From: Thunnus maccoyii | Lineage: Eukaryota; Chordata; Actinopteri; Scombriformes; Scombridae | DNA: 64,000 nucleotides | Assembly (NCBI RefSeq): GCF_910596095.1 | Contig: NC_056544.1 | Span: 5,735,655 to 5,799,654 of the forward strand | Reading direction: 5' to 3' | In this document: positions 23,181 through 36,200 of the stretch, in pieces | How the letters are laid out: the number at the start of each line of letters is the position of its first letter | Numbering within the stretch: position 1 is the stretch's first letter | Notes under the pieces: model-generated | Databases searched by the model: none | The model's input: only the letters and a program-made list of their open reading frames with translations | Told to the model about the DNA's origin: nothing | Position numbers and translations under genes: made by a program

Positions 23181-23660
23181 CACTGTGCAGGCAGGTACAC
23201 ATTTATGCAGTCCAACAGTGCTGTGGGGTCTTGTAGGAGAGATGAAATGCTGCTCCTACCAACGTATGCAGCCAGGTCCTGTAGCCAGCAGCCGACAGAA
23301 TCATCCTTTAGCATTGCCAGTGTCCCACGGTGGCTGTCTGGATGGCAGTTTGCTGATCCCAAAACATGATTCTTCACCAGCTCCAGCACAGTGAGAATGG
23401 CCTGATGTTGAGGCTCTGGCTCAGGTGACAACAGCCATGCCATGCCACACTGTGTGCCCCTCAGCACAGACCTGAAACAGTCCACATCACCTCCGTGGTG
23501 ATGTCTCTGGCCAGGGAGTTGTACATCTCCTCACGCTGTGTGTACAGCTCAGACACCAGCTGGATGGCTCTGGAAGTGCCAGGCTTCCTCCACTTCATCT
23601 CCATCTCTGTCCAGCAGATGTCCAACATGGCAAAAATTGCCAAGGCTGCAACGTAGCTAC
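23180..23660 (-). pseudogene. Unassigned minus-strand coding-like remnant
   Basis: Reading leftward, one frame (about 23643-23461) gives RAIQLVSELYTQREEMYNSL ARDITTEV. A second frame, overlapping it at 23461-23485, continues to 23180 with CGMAWLLSPEPEPQHQAILT and GCWLQDLAAYVGRSSISSLL. Both have strongly protein-like, alpha-helical composition, as in HEAT/ARM-type proteins. The change of frame without splice sites, and stops just upstream (near 23655), suggest a decayed gene piece or retrocopy. I considered rotatin, a human neighbour of NETO1, but could not match the text. Family unknown. Confidence 0.45.
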
Positions 23661-23911
23661 ACTAAACCTCCCCACATGCACAATCATGGGCAGAGCTCAA
23701 GATAGTGCCGTCATCTCCCATGTTGATCTGTAAAAGAAGAGAACCATTTGTCAGCATGCTATAATAGACTGAATGAGTAGCAATACAAGGATAAGAATGA
23801 TATATCTACCAATTTGTGTTTGCTATAGTATCAGTTATATCTGAATAGCTCACATACTGCCAATAAGCAAATATGGGTGAAATCTCTATTGACAGCTAAA
23901 ACTGCACCTCT

Positions 23912-24000
23912 ATATCCAAGATTCAAGATGTTTATTGTCACTCCAGTTATACAAGTACAATCATGTGAAACACTTTGGCTGGAAGGCTCCATTACAGAAA
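23912..24000. repeat. Dispersed repeat tail (caagatgtttattgtcac)
   Basis: The text attcaagatgtttattgtca followed by ctccagttatacaagtacaa is typical of a widespread fish LINE/SINE tail, from memory. Both ends are uncertain. Confidence 0.35.
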
Positions 24001-24122
24001 AACATCAAATAATATGTATAAAAAGACATATAAAATATAATAATAATAACAAAATACAGAAAGAACTAAAAAAAATATATAAATATTTACATATATTTTG
24101 AAAAATATATACATTTCATATG

Positions 24123-24237
<115 letters not shown>

Positions 24238-24376
24238 GTAGCTTTTAGATGAACATTCATCAATGCTCACAAAAAAAATCTCTATTGGTAAAATAAGCTT
24301 AAACCAGTTTAAAAAACACCAACATAAATCACACTGGTTTTAAAGATCAAATGTCTGTAAATTTGTTCTTTTAACA

Positions 24377-24603
24377 GAGGAAACATGTGGAGTCGCCTCC
24401 TCGTATCACCAGCATCCTCACCACCGGTACTTATGACAGGAGACTCCTCCTACCCCAGTCCTCCTCTTCATCTTTCTCCTCCTCTTCTTCCATCAGCACT
24501 CCTCCTACCCGCCCCCACCAGTCCACCTCCCACCCTCAGACTTCCCTCCACTACTCCACCTCCTCTTTTCTGCACAAGGACACCTCCCTGTCCCTCAGCT
24601 AAC
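24377..24603 (+). other. Exon-like serine/proline-rich stretch
   Basis: A pyrimidine tract and AG (ttgttcttttaacag) precede an open frame containing HVESPPRITSILTTGTYDRR, then a Ser-rich and Pro/Thr-rich run ending at TAA (about 24601-24603). The first 25 residues look less compositionally biased than the rest. This could be the 3' exon of an unknown gene, or a chance frame in a CT-rich tract. A second frame through 24771 is also open because of the CT bias. It lies about 1.3 kb before the first segmental-duplication block. Confidence 0.3.
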
Positions 24604-24867
24604 ATTCCTCCCCCTCCCTCCCTTGCTCCCTTGCCTCCAGTATCCCCCCTATTCCACCAATCCCCTTCTCGTCTGCCCCTCACCGCAGAAGCGCTTTCGC
24701 TACATGTCCCCCTCCTGCCAGGACCCACATGCACACCTGCAGGCCCATTCTATCAGATATGGACATTTTAAAAGGTGCCTTGGTGAAGTTATCTTGCAAA
24801 CAAACAAAAGTTATATTTACATTCTCGCCAAAATGCTTTGCATTTATCCCGTGTTGAAATATTCCTC

Positions 24868-25410
24868 ATAACAAAATATGTTTTTCTTCTTGTTCTTACA
24901 GTTGGATGTTTGAGCTTCACTGTGTTGAATGATGTATGTGCAGAGTTTGATACTAGAACCTGTTCTCACATTCTGCTGATGGAGGAAAGTTTCTCTGTGT
25001 TCACCTTCAATCTGAGTTTAACGTGTACTAACAAGCATGATTTGTGACATCAAAACTAGTTTAGAGCCAATCGTGGTCCAATATGCAACTTACACGCGTG
25101 TGATGTGGAAACTTTAATCTTACAGTGTACTTACACCGAGAATGGACTTTACAGTGAAGGAGGAGACGCCTTGTATCCATCAGTTAAACTATTGAAATTA
25201 AAATTATTTGCATGTTAATAGGTTCTGGATTTTTCATTGAGGCAGAAGGAGATTAGTGTCAGCCAGATTGGTGGAGTCATTTTAAAAATTTCTAATGAAG
25301 TAATTCAACTTTTTATTAATGGTAAAACCATATCAGACACAGATTAGCATTCAAAAAGAGAATTTTTATGTCTTAAAATAAGTCTGGACGGGATCTTTAA
25401 ACACTGCTTA
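24868..25410. repeat. Dispersed repeat family R1, longest copy 3
   Basis: Contains ttacagttggatgtttgagc, gcagagtttgatactagaac, ctgagttta, tttgtgacatcaaaactag, tggtccaatatgcaacttac and, at the 3' end, a ctggacgggatctttaaac block. The 5' half matches 22672-22862 and most of it matches 12390-12795. Confidence 0.6.
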
Positions 25411-25589
25411 AGAGACAATCATGATGTGATTACATACTCACAAATAGTTGGCCGCTGAGCAATTAACCTTATAAACTGAGCTTGTACAGATCTAGTTTTT
25501 ACTGAATTGAGAGTAACAGTTTGAACCAGCAACAGACTTAAGTTACTACTGAACTAGAGACAGTCAGAATCAGCACCAATGCATTTGTT

Positions 25590-25930
25590 ACTACCGTTGT
25601 CTAAAAATGAGCAAAATGCCCAGAACTTGAGCATAATATGTAAATGTGATTTCTTTTAATCAGTGTGTCTTTTTGTGTTTTGCAGGGGCCCGTATGTAGA
25701 GCAGGGGGGCTAAAACAGGAGTGGTTCACCAAACACTTCTCCTTCTGAGCACACATACACTCACAATAGTGGAACGCTCCTAAATTGAGGCATTAACAGG
25801 ACCAATTAATCAACAACGAGGGTGCTGGCAACAAAAAAGTGTTCACCTGGAAACCTGCAAACCACAGCGGTCAGTATTGATAGTGATCTCTCTGTTGCGT
25901 TGCATCTTTTTTCAGTCTCTAAGTTCAGCT
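25590..25930 (+). repeat. Segmental-duplication block D1 (unit 1 copy)
   Basis: Matches 42745-43080 over more than 300 bases: tctaaaaatgagcaaaatgc, tttcttttaatcagtgtgtc, the acceptor-like ttttgcag, cctaaattgaggcattaaca and acctgcaaaccaca. The exon-like part after ttttgcag in unit 1 (25686 on) is GGGCCCGTATGTAGAGCAGG, against GAGCGTGTATGC in unit 2. A short remnant lies at about 55010-55060 (ctaatcaacaacaagggtgc) in unit 3. Confidence 0.75.
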
Positions 25931-27370
25931 GAGAACTGATTGATCTTCTAATAGTTCTACATTGAATTTATGGTCTGAATATTAAAATGTAGTAAAAATT
26001 ATAATGAATTGGGGCCCACAGACTTAACTTCCTGTGTTTGGGTCAGGTAAAAAAGTCTGGGAACGACTCTTTTAAACTACAATGATTCATATTTAGAGTA
26101 AAACGTGCTTATTTCATAATATATCTATATGTAATACAAACATGAATGGAATGTTTAATGTGCATTGGAATTAACACACATCATGCAATCTCTCCCCCTC
26201 CCTCTTGCTATTTCCTGTTTGTGCTACAGGAAATGACATTCCACTGGAAATGACATCCCACAGGAAATGACAATCCACAAGAGAAATGGCAGTCTCCACC
26301 CTGCCTTAACCCCTTACTCTTTCCTCTCTTTGTAGCAGATGCACACGCAGGGCAAGACAGCTAGAAATGTTGGTGCTGTGCTGTTGTGTTGTCGTCGCCT
26401 TTCACTCCATACCCGTCTGATTTAAATTGTTTCATTTAATGTGTTGACTGCCATGTAATATACTTAAAACTTCAAATTTCAATGAATGTTGGATACACAA
26501 ATAGTGGTTGTAGACTCAGACTTTATTGCTATGAAACTGTATTGATAGATTACATAACTTAATGAAACACAACTAAATTTAATTTATTTGTAATTATGTA
26601 AAAATTAAGAGCATTGATTAGCAAGCTGGAACAGAGTATGCTGATGGAGCTGGGAAGACAGAAGAATAAAAAAACATTACATTAACTTTAATATTAAATA
26701 TTAAAAATTCAATTTCAAAGCAACTTGCATCTCTTATCTCTGATTCTGGCCTCCTGTCCACATGTTGAACACATCTTTGGGCAAGACACTAAACCCCAAG
26801 TTGCTCCAGATTGGCAGGCCAGCACCATCGTTGCCACCAGTGGTGGGTGAAAAAGAGCTAAAAACTGAGAATCCTATGACAGAAGATAGCAAAGTTGACA
26901 AACTATTCAAGAAAATGATTTTAAAAAACAAAAAACTGACAGAATCCTTGATGTCTCCTTTATTGCTGAGGTTTTCAATATTTTGATATTTTCCTACCAC
27001 CAAACATCAGATGTTCTCTGTAATGTGTATAAAAAGCAAAAAAAAAATTTTTTCATGACCCGAAAATTCACTGTTGAGACATCACCTTATTAATCCAAAT
27101 GCAACTACTCATCAACTTTCAGTTGATGTTTCAGTTGATGAGTAGTTTGTTCTTGTTAATAGGAGGAAATGTCTCAGCATTGTGTGGTCTCTGTTTTCTG
27201 ATACTAGTTTCCTGCCGGTCAGACTACTCCTGTACAGGAAACAAAACGCCCCACATGTAAACTCAATCTGCAAAACTCAACAGTTGAGAAAAGAAGTTGT
27301 CAGACAGACTGCCAATGTCAGTGGGATTTTTCTACAAGGTAAACAATTTAAAAATTTTATACTCAACAAT
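25931..27370. other. Intergenic DNA in unit 1
   Basis: Contains a short imperfect tandem of (a/t)gacattcca(c)...ggaaatgacat near 26228-26285. A segment near 26755-26860 (gggcaagacactaaacccca agttgctcc) resembles a common fish SINE-type repeat. A small inverted repeat lies near 27108-27145 (tcatcaactttcagttgatg). No coding sequence was recognised. Confidence 0.4.
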
Positions 27371-27374
27371 AACA

Positions 27375-27490
27375 AGCCAATTTTACTCAAGCACAGGCAG
27401 CCAACTGGGTTAGTCCAGCTTGAGAATTGCCAGGAGTGAGGGCTTTAGAAGTAGGTTAACTACTATTTTTTTCACATTCAACTCACTTCT
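27375..27490. repeat. Segmental-duplication block D2 (unit 1 copy)
   Basis: tttactcaagcacaggcagc followed by caactgggtta and gagaattgccaggagtgagg matches 57540-57660 in unit 3. Plus-strand frames here are not conserved between copies, so it is treated as non-coding. Confidence 0.7.
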
Positions 27491-27574
27491 TATTGTCTAA
27501 TTGTCTAATTCTTTTTTGGAAAGGAATGGAATGGAAAAAAAGATGGGACCAGATGGACTACAAAATTGGATACT

Positions 27575-27695
27575 GCTATTGAGACCATACTACTGAGTAT
27601 GGTCTAGACCTGCTCTATATGAAAAGTGCCCTGAGATAACTTTTGTTATGATTTGGCACTATATAAATAAAATTGAATTGAATTGAATTGAATCT
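27575..27695 (+). mobile_element. LINE/SINE 3' tail with GAATT repeats
   Basis: gtatggtctagacctgctct, then gccctgagataacttttgtt, then atataaataaaattgaattg with a (GAATT)n end. This is a well-known fish retroposon tail, from memory. It interrupts the block that is continuous in units 2 (43940-44150) and 3 (57680-57900), so it inserted into unit 1 after the units diverged. Confidence 0.6.
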
Positions 27696-27699
27696 CAAG

Positions 27700-28646
27700 T
27701 ATTAGATAGATGAATGAACTAATGATATCCAACAATGTTTTTTAGCCCAGTACAACACGTCAAGATGAAAATCTGTGGAAAGTCCTTGTCAATTTTTATA
27801 TTTTTTTTTTCATATATGAATAACACATAATTAAGATCTACTAAAAAAGGAGTTACTATGGAAGTAACTAACAAGAAGATTCAACTACGACTGGCACATC
27901 GGACATCCTTTTTACACTTTTTAACACAAAGGAATAAGAAAACAGGATCAACTGTACAAAAGATAAAACTCAAGATCCCAGGTAGGTTGAGAGTCTTAAC
28001 TGATGTGCATGTTAGCTTTGTAATTTCCATCAGAGACACTTGCTTATAGGAATTGACCATTCTTTGTAAATGGCTGTATGGTTAGTTTTGGTGGGAATGG
28101 TTCTGCTGTTGGAGGGAGCTCTCAAAAAATCTGAGCAGCAACAAGGTTTCTTAACCCTTAATCCAGAATAAGAGATAGCTGTAAATATACATGAATATTA
28201 GCGATTTGCAGATAACAATTCTAAGCAATTCTAAGCGATTTGCTTAGAAAAGAGTGTTGGCAAACTAAATCAACAGAGTAATAAGGAGAGCTGGCAGTGC
28301 ATGAGGGCCGCCTAGTGCCAAATGTACGATACTGACAATGCAGTCTATCGATGATATCGGTATTCCAAACAAGCTTCAGAGCCTCCTTACCTAAATGCAA
28401 AGCTTTTATTTATTTATTGTGTGCATTGACAAATCTGATCTTAAACTTGTGGGTGAACTATTTAAAAAGTGGGAAATAAAAATTAATAATTTTTATGAGA
28501 CGGGCCTTATTCTCGTATTGTATCGCGTGATAACAGCTACCCTCCATTGCTCCCATGTCAGCAGAAGTGACGTTGGTTCAGTTGATACTTGACCTTCAAC
28601 TATCAGAGAAATTATCTTTCATATTTTCTGATACTGGAGCCACAAC
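27700..28646 (+). promoter_or_regulatory. Unit 1 conserved 5' block (D3), presumed promoter/leader
   Basis: Colinear with 44150-44982 and 57880-58732. Shared text includes aacaatgttttttagcc(ca/ct)agta, acatcctttttacactttt, ggtaggttgagagtc and the segment just before the start codon, tcgt(a/g)ttgt(a/g)tcgcgtgat (about 28513-28532 here). The last is CpG-containing in an AT-rich setting and conserved in all three units, so it may mark the core promoter. Coding frames in the block are not conserved. Confidence 0.45.
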
Positions 28647-31600
28647 ATGGTAAGGTTATCAGTGTTATTGATTGTTTAAAATGCAGATGTTTGTCTATTT
28701 ACTACTTAGTTATACAATAGCAGTGTTTCAACAGGTTTATTCTTTCGACAAACCGGCTACCCTCTTAGCATGTGCGTTTATTATCGCTGCATCGATCGAT
28801 TATCGTAATGACAACTCTTGAGTAAAGGAACGTGCTTTTCTAGTCGGGCTTTATTTTAGATGGTAAATTAGATCAAACAATTAATGCGACATGCTCTTAT
28901 TCAACTTTTACTTCTTCGGTTCAGGGTGACTCCAACCATCTTGAATTGCAGGGGATTGTCGTGCATGGGCCACAAGCGTCCCCAACCACTGCTGTAAGTA
29001 AATACGTATCTAACTGAGCACTTACTTGGTGATTTTTTTCCTGATATATATTCTATAACTATCCAACACAATTTTTCTTACCTATTTATCTCGTGACCTC
29101 TAAAATCAATGCTGTGTCTACATGTAAACTCTCATCACCTGTTGCATATGTCTACCGGTTGAGACCAGTTTAATCAAAAAAGTGTTGTTCTTGTGGCAGG
29201 TTTTAGAGTCTTCAACAAGTTAAATTATCCAGTAATTCACAAGAAGAAACATCAAAGATTTGAGGAAGGTCTGAATTGGCATAACTTTGTGTGGCAGAGA
29301 TTGTTTTTGTCTTTTTCACATACTGAACAAACACACTGACATTGTAATGTTATTAGTGTTACTGATTGTTCAAAATACAGATGTTTGTCTATTTACTACT
29401 TACTAATACAATAGCAGTGTTTCAGCTTGTTGCTGATGATCAATCCCTTATCTATTTGTTTTTATGACAACTTTTGAACAAAGTCTTTTCTAATTCGCCT
29501 TCAGTTAACAAGAGCAGCAATTTATTTTGGATGGTAACTTAGATCACAGATTGTTTATGTGACAGGTTGTGCTGTCGTGTCCAAAACTTTGTGACTACAA
29601 AATGGAGGAGAGTAGCTGCGTTGCATTCATCAGGCAATGTTTGAAAAACATGAGATTATATATTATATTTCCCATATCATTCACTGTTTAACAGCCTGGT
29701 TACAGGCTAGCAACACTACTCTAAAACCATTACAGTCTTTGTATAAATGAACACTTAAAATCCTTGACAAGAAACCGGTACATTTTCATCAAAATATAAC
29801 TTGCTGAGTTGGGAAAACATGATTAAATATGTAGATGTTTGTCTTCTGTACAAGATTATATATGGCTTGACTTCTTCTCTGCTCAGACAGTTTGTCAACA
29901 TACGAACAACTGCATATGGGTTCACAAGAGGTGCAGAAAGAGGGGATCATAATCATCATCCCACTCAGAAAAAGTACTTTCAGTCAGTCTGCATTCTCTG
30001 TTGAAGCTGCACTAGAATGGAACTCCATCCCAGCAACTATTATAGAGCTGGACACATACAGTTCATTTAGAACTCATTTAAAGAAATGGTTAATTAGTAC
30101 TCAGTCTGTGCTGAACTTCCCTTGCTGTCTGCTGTCCAGTCGCTATCTTGCTATCTTGCTTCTGCCAGTCAGCCCCCATGTACTTGCATGCATGTCTTAT
30201 TGTTGTCTTGCTTTTATTGTGTCAGACTGATTTATGTATTTTACATACTCTGCATGCTTTTTTATATCTGTGCTTATAACACGTAAGCACAGATATAAAA
30301 AAGCAGTTATGTTTCAGTTAGTGTCTAACAATGCAGCTCAATGTGTTTTTTATTTAATCTACATTTCTATTAACATTAATATCTTCATGTATTATTGTCT
30401 TACATATCTTGTATTATTAACCTCTGTGTTGCATGTTTTAAATAGTGCCCGACAATGTAGTATAAGGGTGTCCTAAAGGATGTTTCTCTATAAACATTAA
30501 TATAACCTTTTTTCTTCATTTTACTATTTGTTCTGCATGCTCATAAATGATCTCAATAACTTTGTAATTATTCCCCCCTTTTGACCCTTCATGTTATACT
30601 CTATATCATAGCATATCACATATATTGTATAGTCACACTGCACTGTTTTAGTTTCACACACACATACATGGATGCACACACATACACACACACGCACCCC
30701 CGCGCGCACACACACGCACAAACACCCACAAACACACACAAAATTAAGATAATATATACTCATATTCTCTGTTTCTTATCATTTAGGTACAGTGTGAGAC
30801 TGACCCTACTGCTGTGTATAGAGTGGTGGTGTACGATGATCTAACTTACACCCCACCTCCTGTAAGTAAACACACATCTACATGAACAGTTACTTGGTGC
30901 TTTATTTCCTGATATATATTCTATAATTGCCCAGAACTGTCTGTTCTTTAACCTTTTTGACTTGTGGCCTCTAAAAACAAAACTGTGTCTACATGTGAAC
31001 TCTCATCACCTGTTGCATATGTCTAAGAGTTGTGACCAGTTTAATCCAAAAAGTGTTGTTCTTGTGGCAGGTTTTAGTCTTAAACAAGTTAAATTATCCA
31101 GTAATTCACAAGAAGAGACACCAAAGATTTGAGGAATGTCTGAATAAATTTGCATAACTTTGTGTAGCAGAGATGTTTTTGTCTTTTTTCACATACTGAA
31201 CAAACACACTGACATGGTAATGTTATTAGTGTTATTAATTGTTCAAAATACAGATGTTTGTCTATTTACTATTTAATAATACAATAGCAGTGTTTCAACA
31301 TGTTGCGTGATGATCAATCCCTAATCTATTTGTTTTTATGACAACTCTTGAACAAATGAAAGTCTTTTCTAATTCACCTTCAGTTAACAAGGGCAGTGAT
31401 TTATTTTGGATGGTAAATTAGATCACAGATTGTTTATGTGACAGGTTGTCCTGTCGTGGTCAAAGCTTACTGACTCCAAAGTGGAGGAGAGTAGCTGCAA
31501 TGTTTGAAATACATGAGATTATAAACTTTCATATGAGCAGTCAGTATGGAAAAGTGACTTTCATACTATTATTTGTTAAACTCTTAAACTTTTGGTTTTC

Positions 31601-33217
31601 TAATTAGATTTTAATATGCTTTTCTTAAAACTGAAGAATATAGTTTCCCCAAACAGTGAGACATAAGTCTGTCTGCTTATTCCAAAATGTCATTATCATA
31701 ACATTGAGTTTTAGTACAAATGGGTCCAGCAGTGAGTCCAGCAGAGTTTTAGAGGTTAAATGTTGATGTCAAACAACAACATGTCATTCTGATGTTACAT
31801 TGTCCTGATGTTTCACATTCAGCTTCCATCAACAACACCAGAGGAGTTATCTCATCCTGTGAGTAAAGTTATTTCCCTCTTTTTGTCGTCATGTTGTACT
31901 GTATATCATAGCATATCTGTTGTATAGCCACATTGCACTGTTTTAGTTTCACACACACAACCACAATTAATATACTATATACTCATATTCTCTGTTTCTT
32001 ATTATTTAGGTACAGTGTGAGACCGACCCTACTGCTGTGTATAGAGTGGTGGTGTATGGTGATCTAACTTACACCCCACCTTCTGTAAGTAAATACACAT
32101 CTACATCAACAGTTACTTGCTGATTTTTTCCTGATATATATTCTATGACTGCCCAGAACTGTCTGTTCTTTAACCTTTTTGTCTTGTGACCTCTAAAAAC
32201 AAAACTGTGTCTACATGTGAGCTCTCATCACCTGTTGCATATGTCTACCAGTTGTGACCAGTTTAATCCAAAAAGTGTTGTTCTTGTGGCAGGTTTTAGT
32301 CTTAAACAAGTTAAATTATCCAGTAATTCACAAGAAGAAACACCAAAGATTTGAGGAATGTCTTAATAAATTGGCATAACTTTGTGTAGCAGAGATGTTT
32401 TTGTCTTATTCTTTTCTTAAAACTGAAGAATATAGTTTCCCCAAACTGTGAGACATAAGTCTATCTGCTTATTCCAAAATATTATTATTATAATGTTGAG
32501 TTTTAGTACAAATGAGTCCAGCAGAGTTTTAGAGGATAAATGTTGATGTCAAACAACAAATATGTCATTCTGATGTGACGTTCAGCTTCCATCAACACCA
32601 CCAGAGGAGTTATCTCATCCTATGAGTAAAATAATGTCTCCCTTTTGACCCTCATGTTGTATTCTATATCATAGCATATCTGTTGTAAAGCCACACTTAA
32701 ATGTTCAGGTTTCACATGCACACACACACACACACACACACACATGCACATTTTTAACATATTTTACACACTTTGTGTTTACCATGAAATACTGTATATT
32801 ACAATAAAGATACTATATACTCATATTCTCTGTTTATTAACTTTTACTTTTTTGGTGCAGGTTGACCCCACCAATTCTGTAAGTAAATACACATCTAAAT
32901 GAACACCTATTTGGTGATTTTTTTGGTGTTTTTCCCCAAACTGTGAGACATAATTCTATCTGGTTATTCAAAAATATTATTATAATGTTGAGTTTTAGTA
33001 CAAATGAGTCCAGCAGAGTTTTAAAGGTTAAATGTTGATGTAAAACAACAAACGTGTCATTCTGATGTTACATTGTCCTGATGTTTCACATTCAGGCTCA
33101 ACCGGACAACCAGAGGAGCTTTCTCATCCGGTGTGTAAAATTGTTTCCCCCTTTTTGCACTCATGTTGTATTCTATATCATAGCATATCTGTTGTATAGT
33201 CACACTTAATTGTTTAG

Positions 33218-33265
<48 letters not shown>

Positions 33266-36200
33266 TTTTTAACATCTTTGACAGACTTTATGTTTACCAT
33301 GAAATACTGTACATCACAATAAAGATACTGTATACTCATATTCTCTGTTTATTAACTTTTACTTCTCTGGTGCCGGTTGTCCCCGACCCTTCTGAATAAC
33401 AGGAGGATGTGGTGGATGGCCCGCAAACTTCTCCCACCCATTCTGTAAGTAAATACACATCTAAATGAACACTTACTTGGTGATTTTTTTCCTGATATGT
33501 ATTCTACTATTGCAAAGATTATAAACTTTCATATGAGCAGTCGGTATGGAAGAGTGGCTTTCATACTATTATATGTTAAACTCTTAAACTTTTGGTTTTC
33601 TGATTAGATTTTAATATGCTTTTCTTAAAACTGAAGAATATGCTTTCCCCAACCTGTATGACATAATTCTTGTGACGTTGTCCTGATGTTTCACATCACA
33701 CTTAAATGTTCAAGTCACAGATGCACATGCACACACACACAGAGAGTTGTGTTTCCATCACTTCAGAGGACATTACATTGACTTACATTCATTTCCTTGA
33801 GACTTATCCTAATCCTAACCATAACCACCACATTCCTAACCCTAACCTTAGCATAACCCTAAACTAACCTTAACTTTAAACCAAGTCTTCACCCTAAAAT
33901 TAATGAATTACTTTAAGGGGACTTGATTTTTGTCCCCATAAGGGAGGTGAGTCCCCACAACATGAGGAAAACCTGGACCACACACACACAACCTTTTGGT
34001 CATAAAGATACTGTATACCCATATTCTGTTTAATAACTTTTACTTTTACTAGGTTGGGGTGGACGGCTAGCAAACTTCTCCCACCACTTCTGTAAGTAAA
34101 TACACATCTAAATGAACCGTTACTTGGTGATTTTTTCCTGATATATATTCTATAATCGTCCAACACAATTTTTTTTCTAACCTTTTTGACTTGTGACCTC
34201 TAAAGACAAAGCTGTGTCTACATGTGAACTCTCATCACCTGTTGCATATGTCTACCAGTTGTGACCAGTTTAATCCAAAAAGTGTTGTTCTTGTGGCAGG
34301 TTTTATAGTCTTAAACAAGTTAAATTATCCAGTAATTCACAAGAAAAAATGCCAAAGATTTGAGGAAGTTCTGAATAAATTGGCATAACTTTGTGTAGCA
34401 GAGATGTTTTTGTTTAAGCTTATTCTTTTCTTAAAACTGAAGAATATAGTTTCCCCAAACTGTGAGACATAAGTCTATCTGCTTATTCCAAAATATTATT
34501 ATCACAATGTTGAGTTTTAGTACAAATGGGTCCAGCAGTGAGTCCAGCAGAGTTTTAGAGGTTAAATGTTGATGTCAAACAATAAACATGTCATTCTGAT
34601 GTTACATTGTCCTGATGTTGCACATTCAGCTTCCATCAACACCATCAGAGGAGTTATCTCATCCAGTGAGTAAAATTATTTTCCCCTTTTGACCTTCATG
34701 TTGTACTCTATATCATAGCATATCTGTTGTAAAGCCACACTGCACTGTTTTAGTTTCACACACACACACACACACAGACACAAAATGGAGATACTATATA
34801 CTCTGTTTCTTATCATTTAGGTACAGTGTGAGACTGACCCTACTGTTGTGAATAGAGTTTTGGTTGATGGTGATCTAACTTATAAAGTTGAATTTTATGT
34901 TGAGTTTTAGTACAAATGAGTCCAGCAGAGTTTTAGAGGATAAATGTTGATGTCAAACAACAAACATGTCATTCTGATGTGACGTTCAGCTTCCATCAAC
35001 ACCACCAGAGGAGTTATCTCATCCTATGAGTAAAATAATGTCTCCCTTTTGACCCTCATGTTGTATTCTATATCATAGCATATTTGTTGTATAGCCACAC
35101 TTAATTGTTCAGGTTTCACATGCACACACACACATATTTAACATCTTTGACAGACTTTGTATGCACCATAAAATACTGCACATTACAATAAAGATACTGT
35201 ATACTCATATTCTCTGTTTATTAAGTTTTACTTCTTTGGTGCAGGTTGACCCCGACCCTTCTGGACTACAGAAAGCTGGGGTGGATGGCCAACAAACTTC
35301 TCCCACCTCAGCTGTAAGTAAATACACATCTAAATCAGCACTTAGTTGATGATTTTTTCCTGATATATATTCTATAATTGTCTGACACTTTTTTTTTTCT
35401 AACCTTTTTGTCTTGTGGCCTCTAAAAACAAAACTGTGTCTACATGTAAACTCTCATCACCTGTTGCATATGTCTACCAGTTGTGACCAGTTTAATCCAA
35501 AAAGTGTTGTTCTTGTGGCAGGTTTTAGTCTTAAACAAGTTAAATTATCCAGTAATTCACAAGAAGAAACACCAAAGATTTGAGGAATGTCTGAATAAAT
35601 TGGCATAACTTTGTGTAGCAGAGATGTTTTTGTCTTTTTTCACATACTGAACAAACACACTGACATGGTAATGTTATTAGTGTTGTTAATTGTTCAAAAT
35701 ACAGATGTTTGTCTATTTACTACTTAATTATACAATAGCAATGTTTCAACATGTTGCGTGATGATCAATCCCTAATCTATTTGTTTTTATGACAACTCTT
35801 GAACAAATGAAAGTCTTTTCTAATTCACCTTCAGTTAACAAGGGCAGTGATTTATTTTGGATGGTAAATTAGATCACAGATTGTTTATGTGACAGGTTGT
35901 CCTGTTGTGGTCAAAGCTTACTGACTCCAAAATGGAGGAGAGTAGCTGCGCTGCATTCATCAGGCAATGTTTGAAATACATGAGATTATAAACTTTCATA
36001 TGAGCGGTCGGTATGGAAGAGTGACTTTCATACTATTATATGTTAAACTCTTAAACTTTTGGTTTTCTAATTAGATTTTAATATGCTTTTCTTAAAACTG
36101 AAGAATATAGTTTCCCCAAACTGTGAGACATAAGTCTGTCTGCTTATTCCAAAATGTCATTATCAAAAAATTGAGTTTTAGTACAAATGGGTCCAGCAGA

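Noticed and set aside
23180-23660. Assignment to rotatin (RTTN), a human neighbour of NETO1
   Set aside because: I compared the residues with what I remember of rotatin and found no convincing match.
24468-24734. Gly/Arg-rich minus-strand frame
   Set aside because: Antisense of a CT-rich tract with no codon structure.
27858-28049. Frame starting MEVTNKKIQLRL in the conserved 5' block
   Set aside because: The start is shared with 58037 in unit 3, but the frame is not kept in unit 3 beyond about 20 codons and is absent in unit 2. The block is better read as non-coding.
32586-32627. U12-type AT-AC intron after type-C exons
   Set aside because: The donor is ATGAGT, not ATATCC, and intact copies have GTGAGT. 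A simple G-to-A loss fits better.
33780-33880. Interstitial telomere
   Set aside because: The CCTAA strings are irregular and embedded in a longer repeat found twice with the same flanks.
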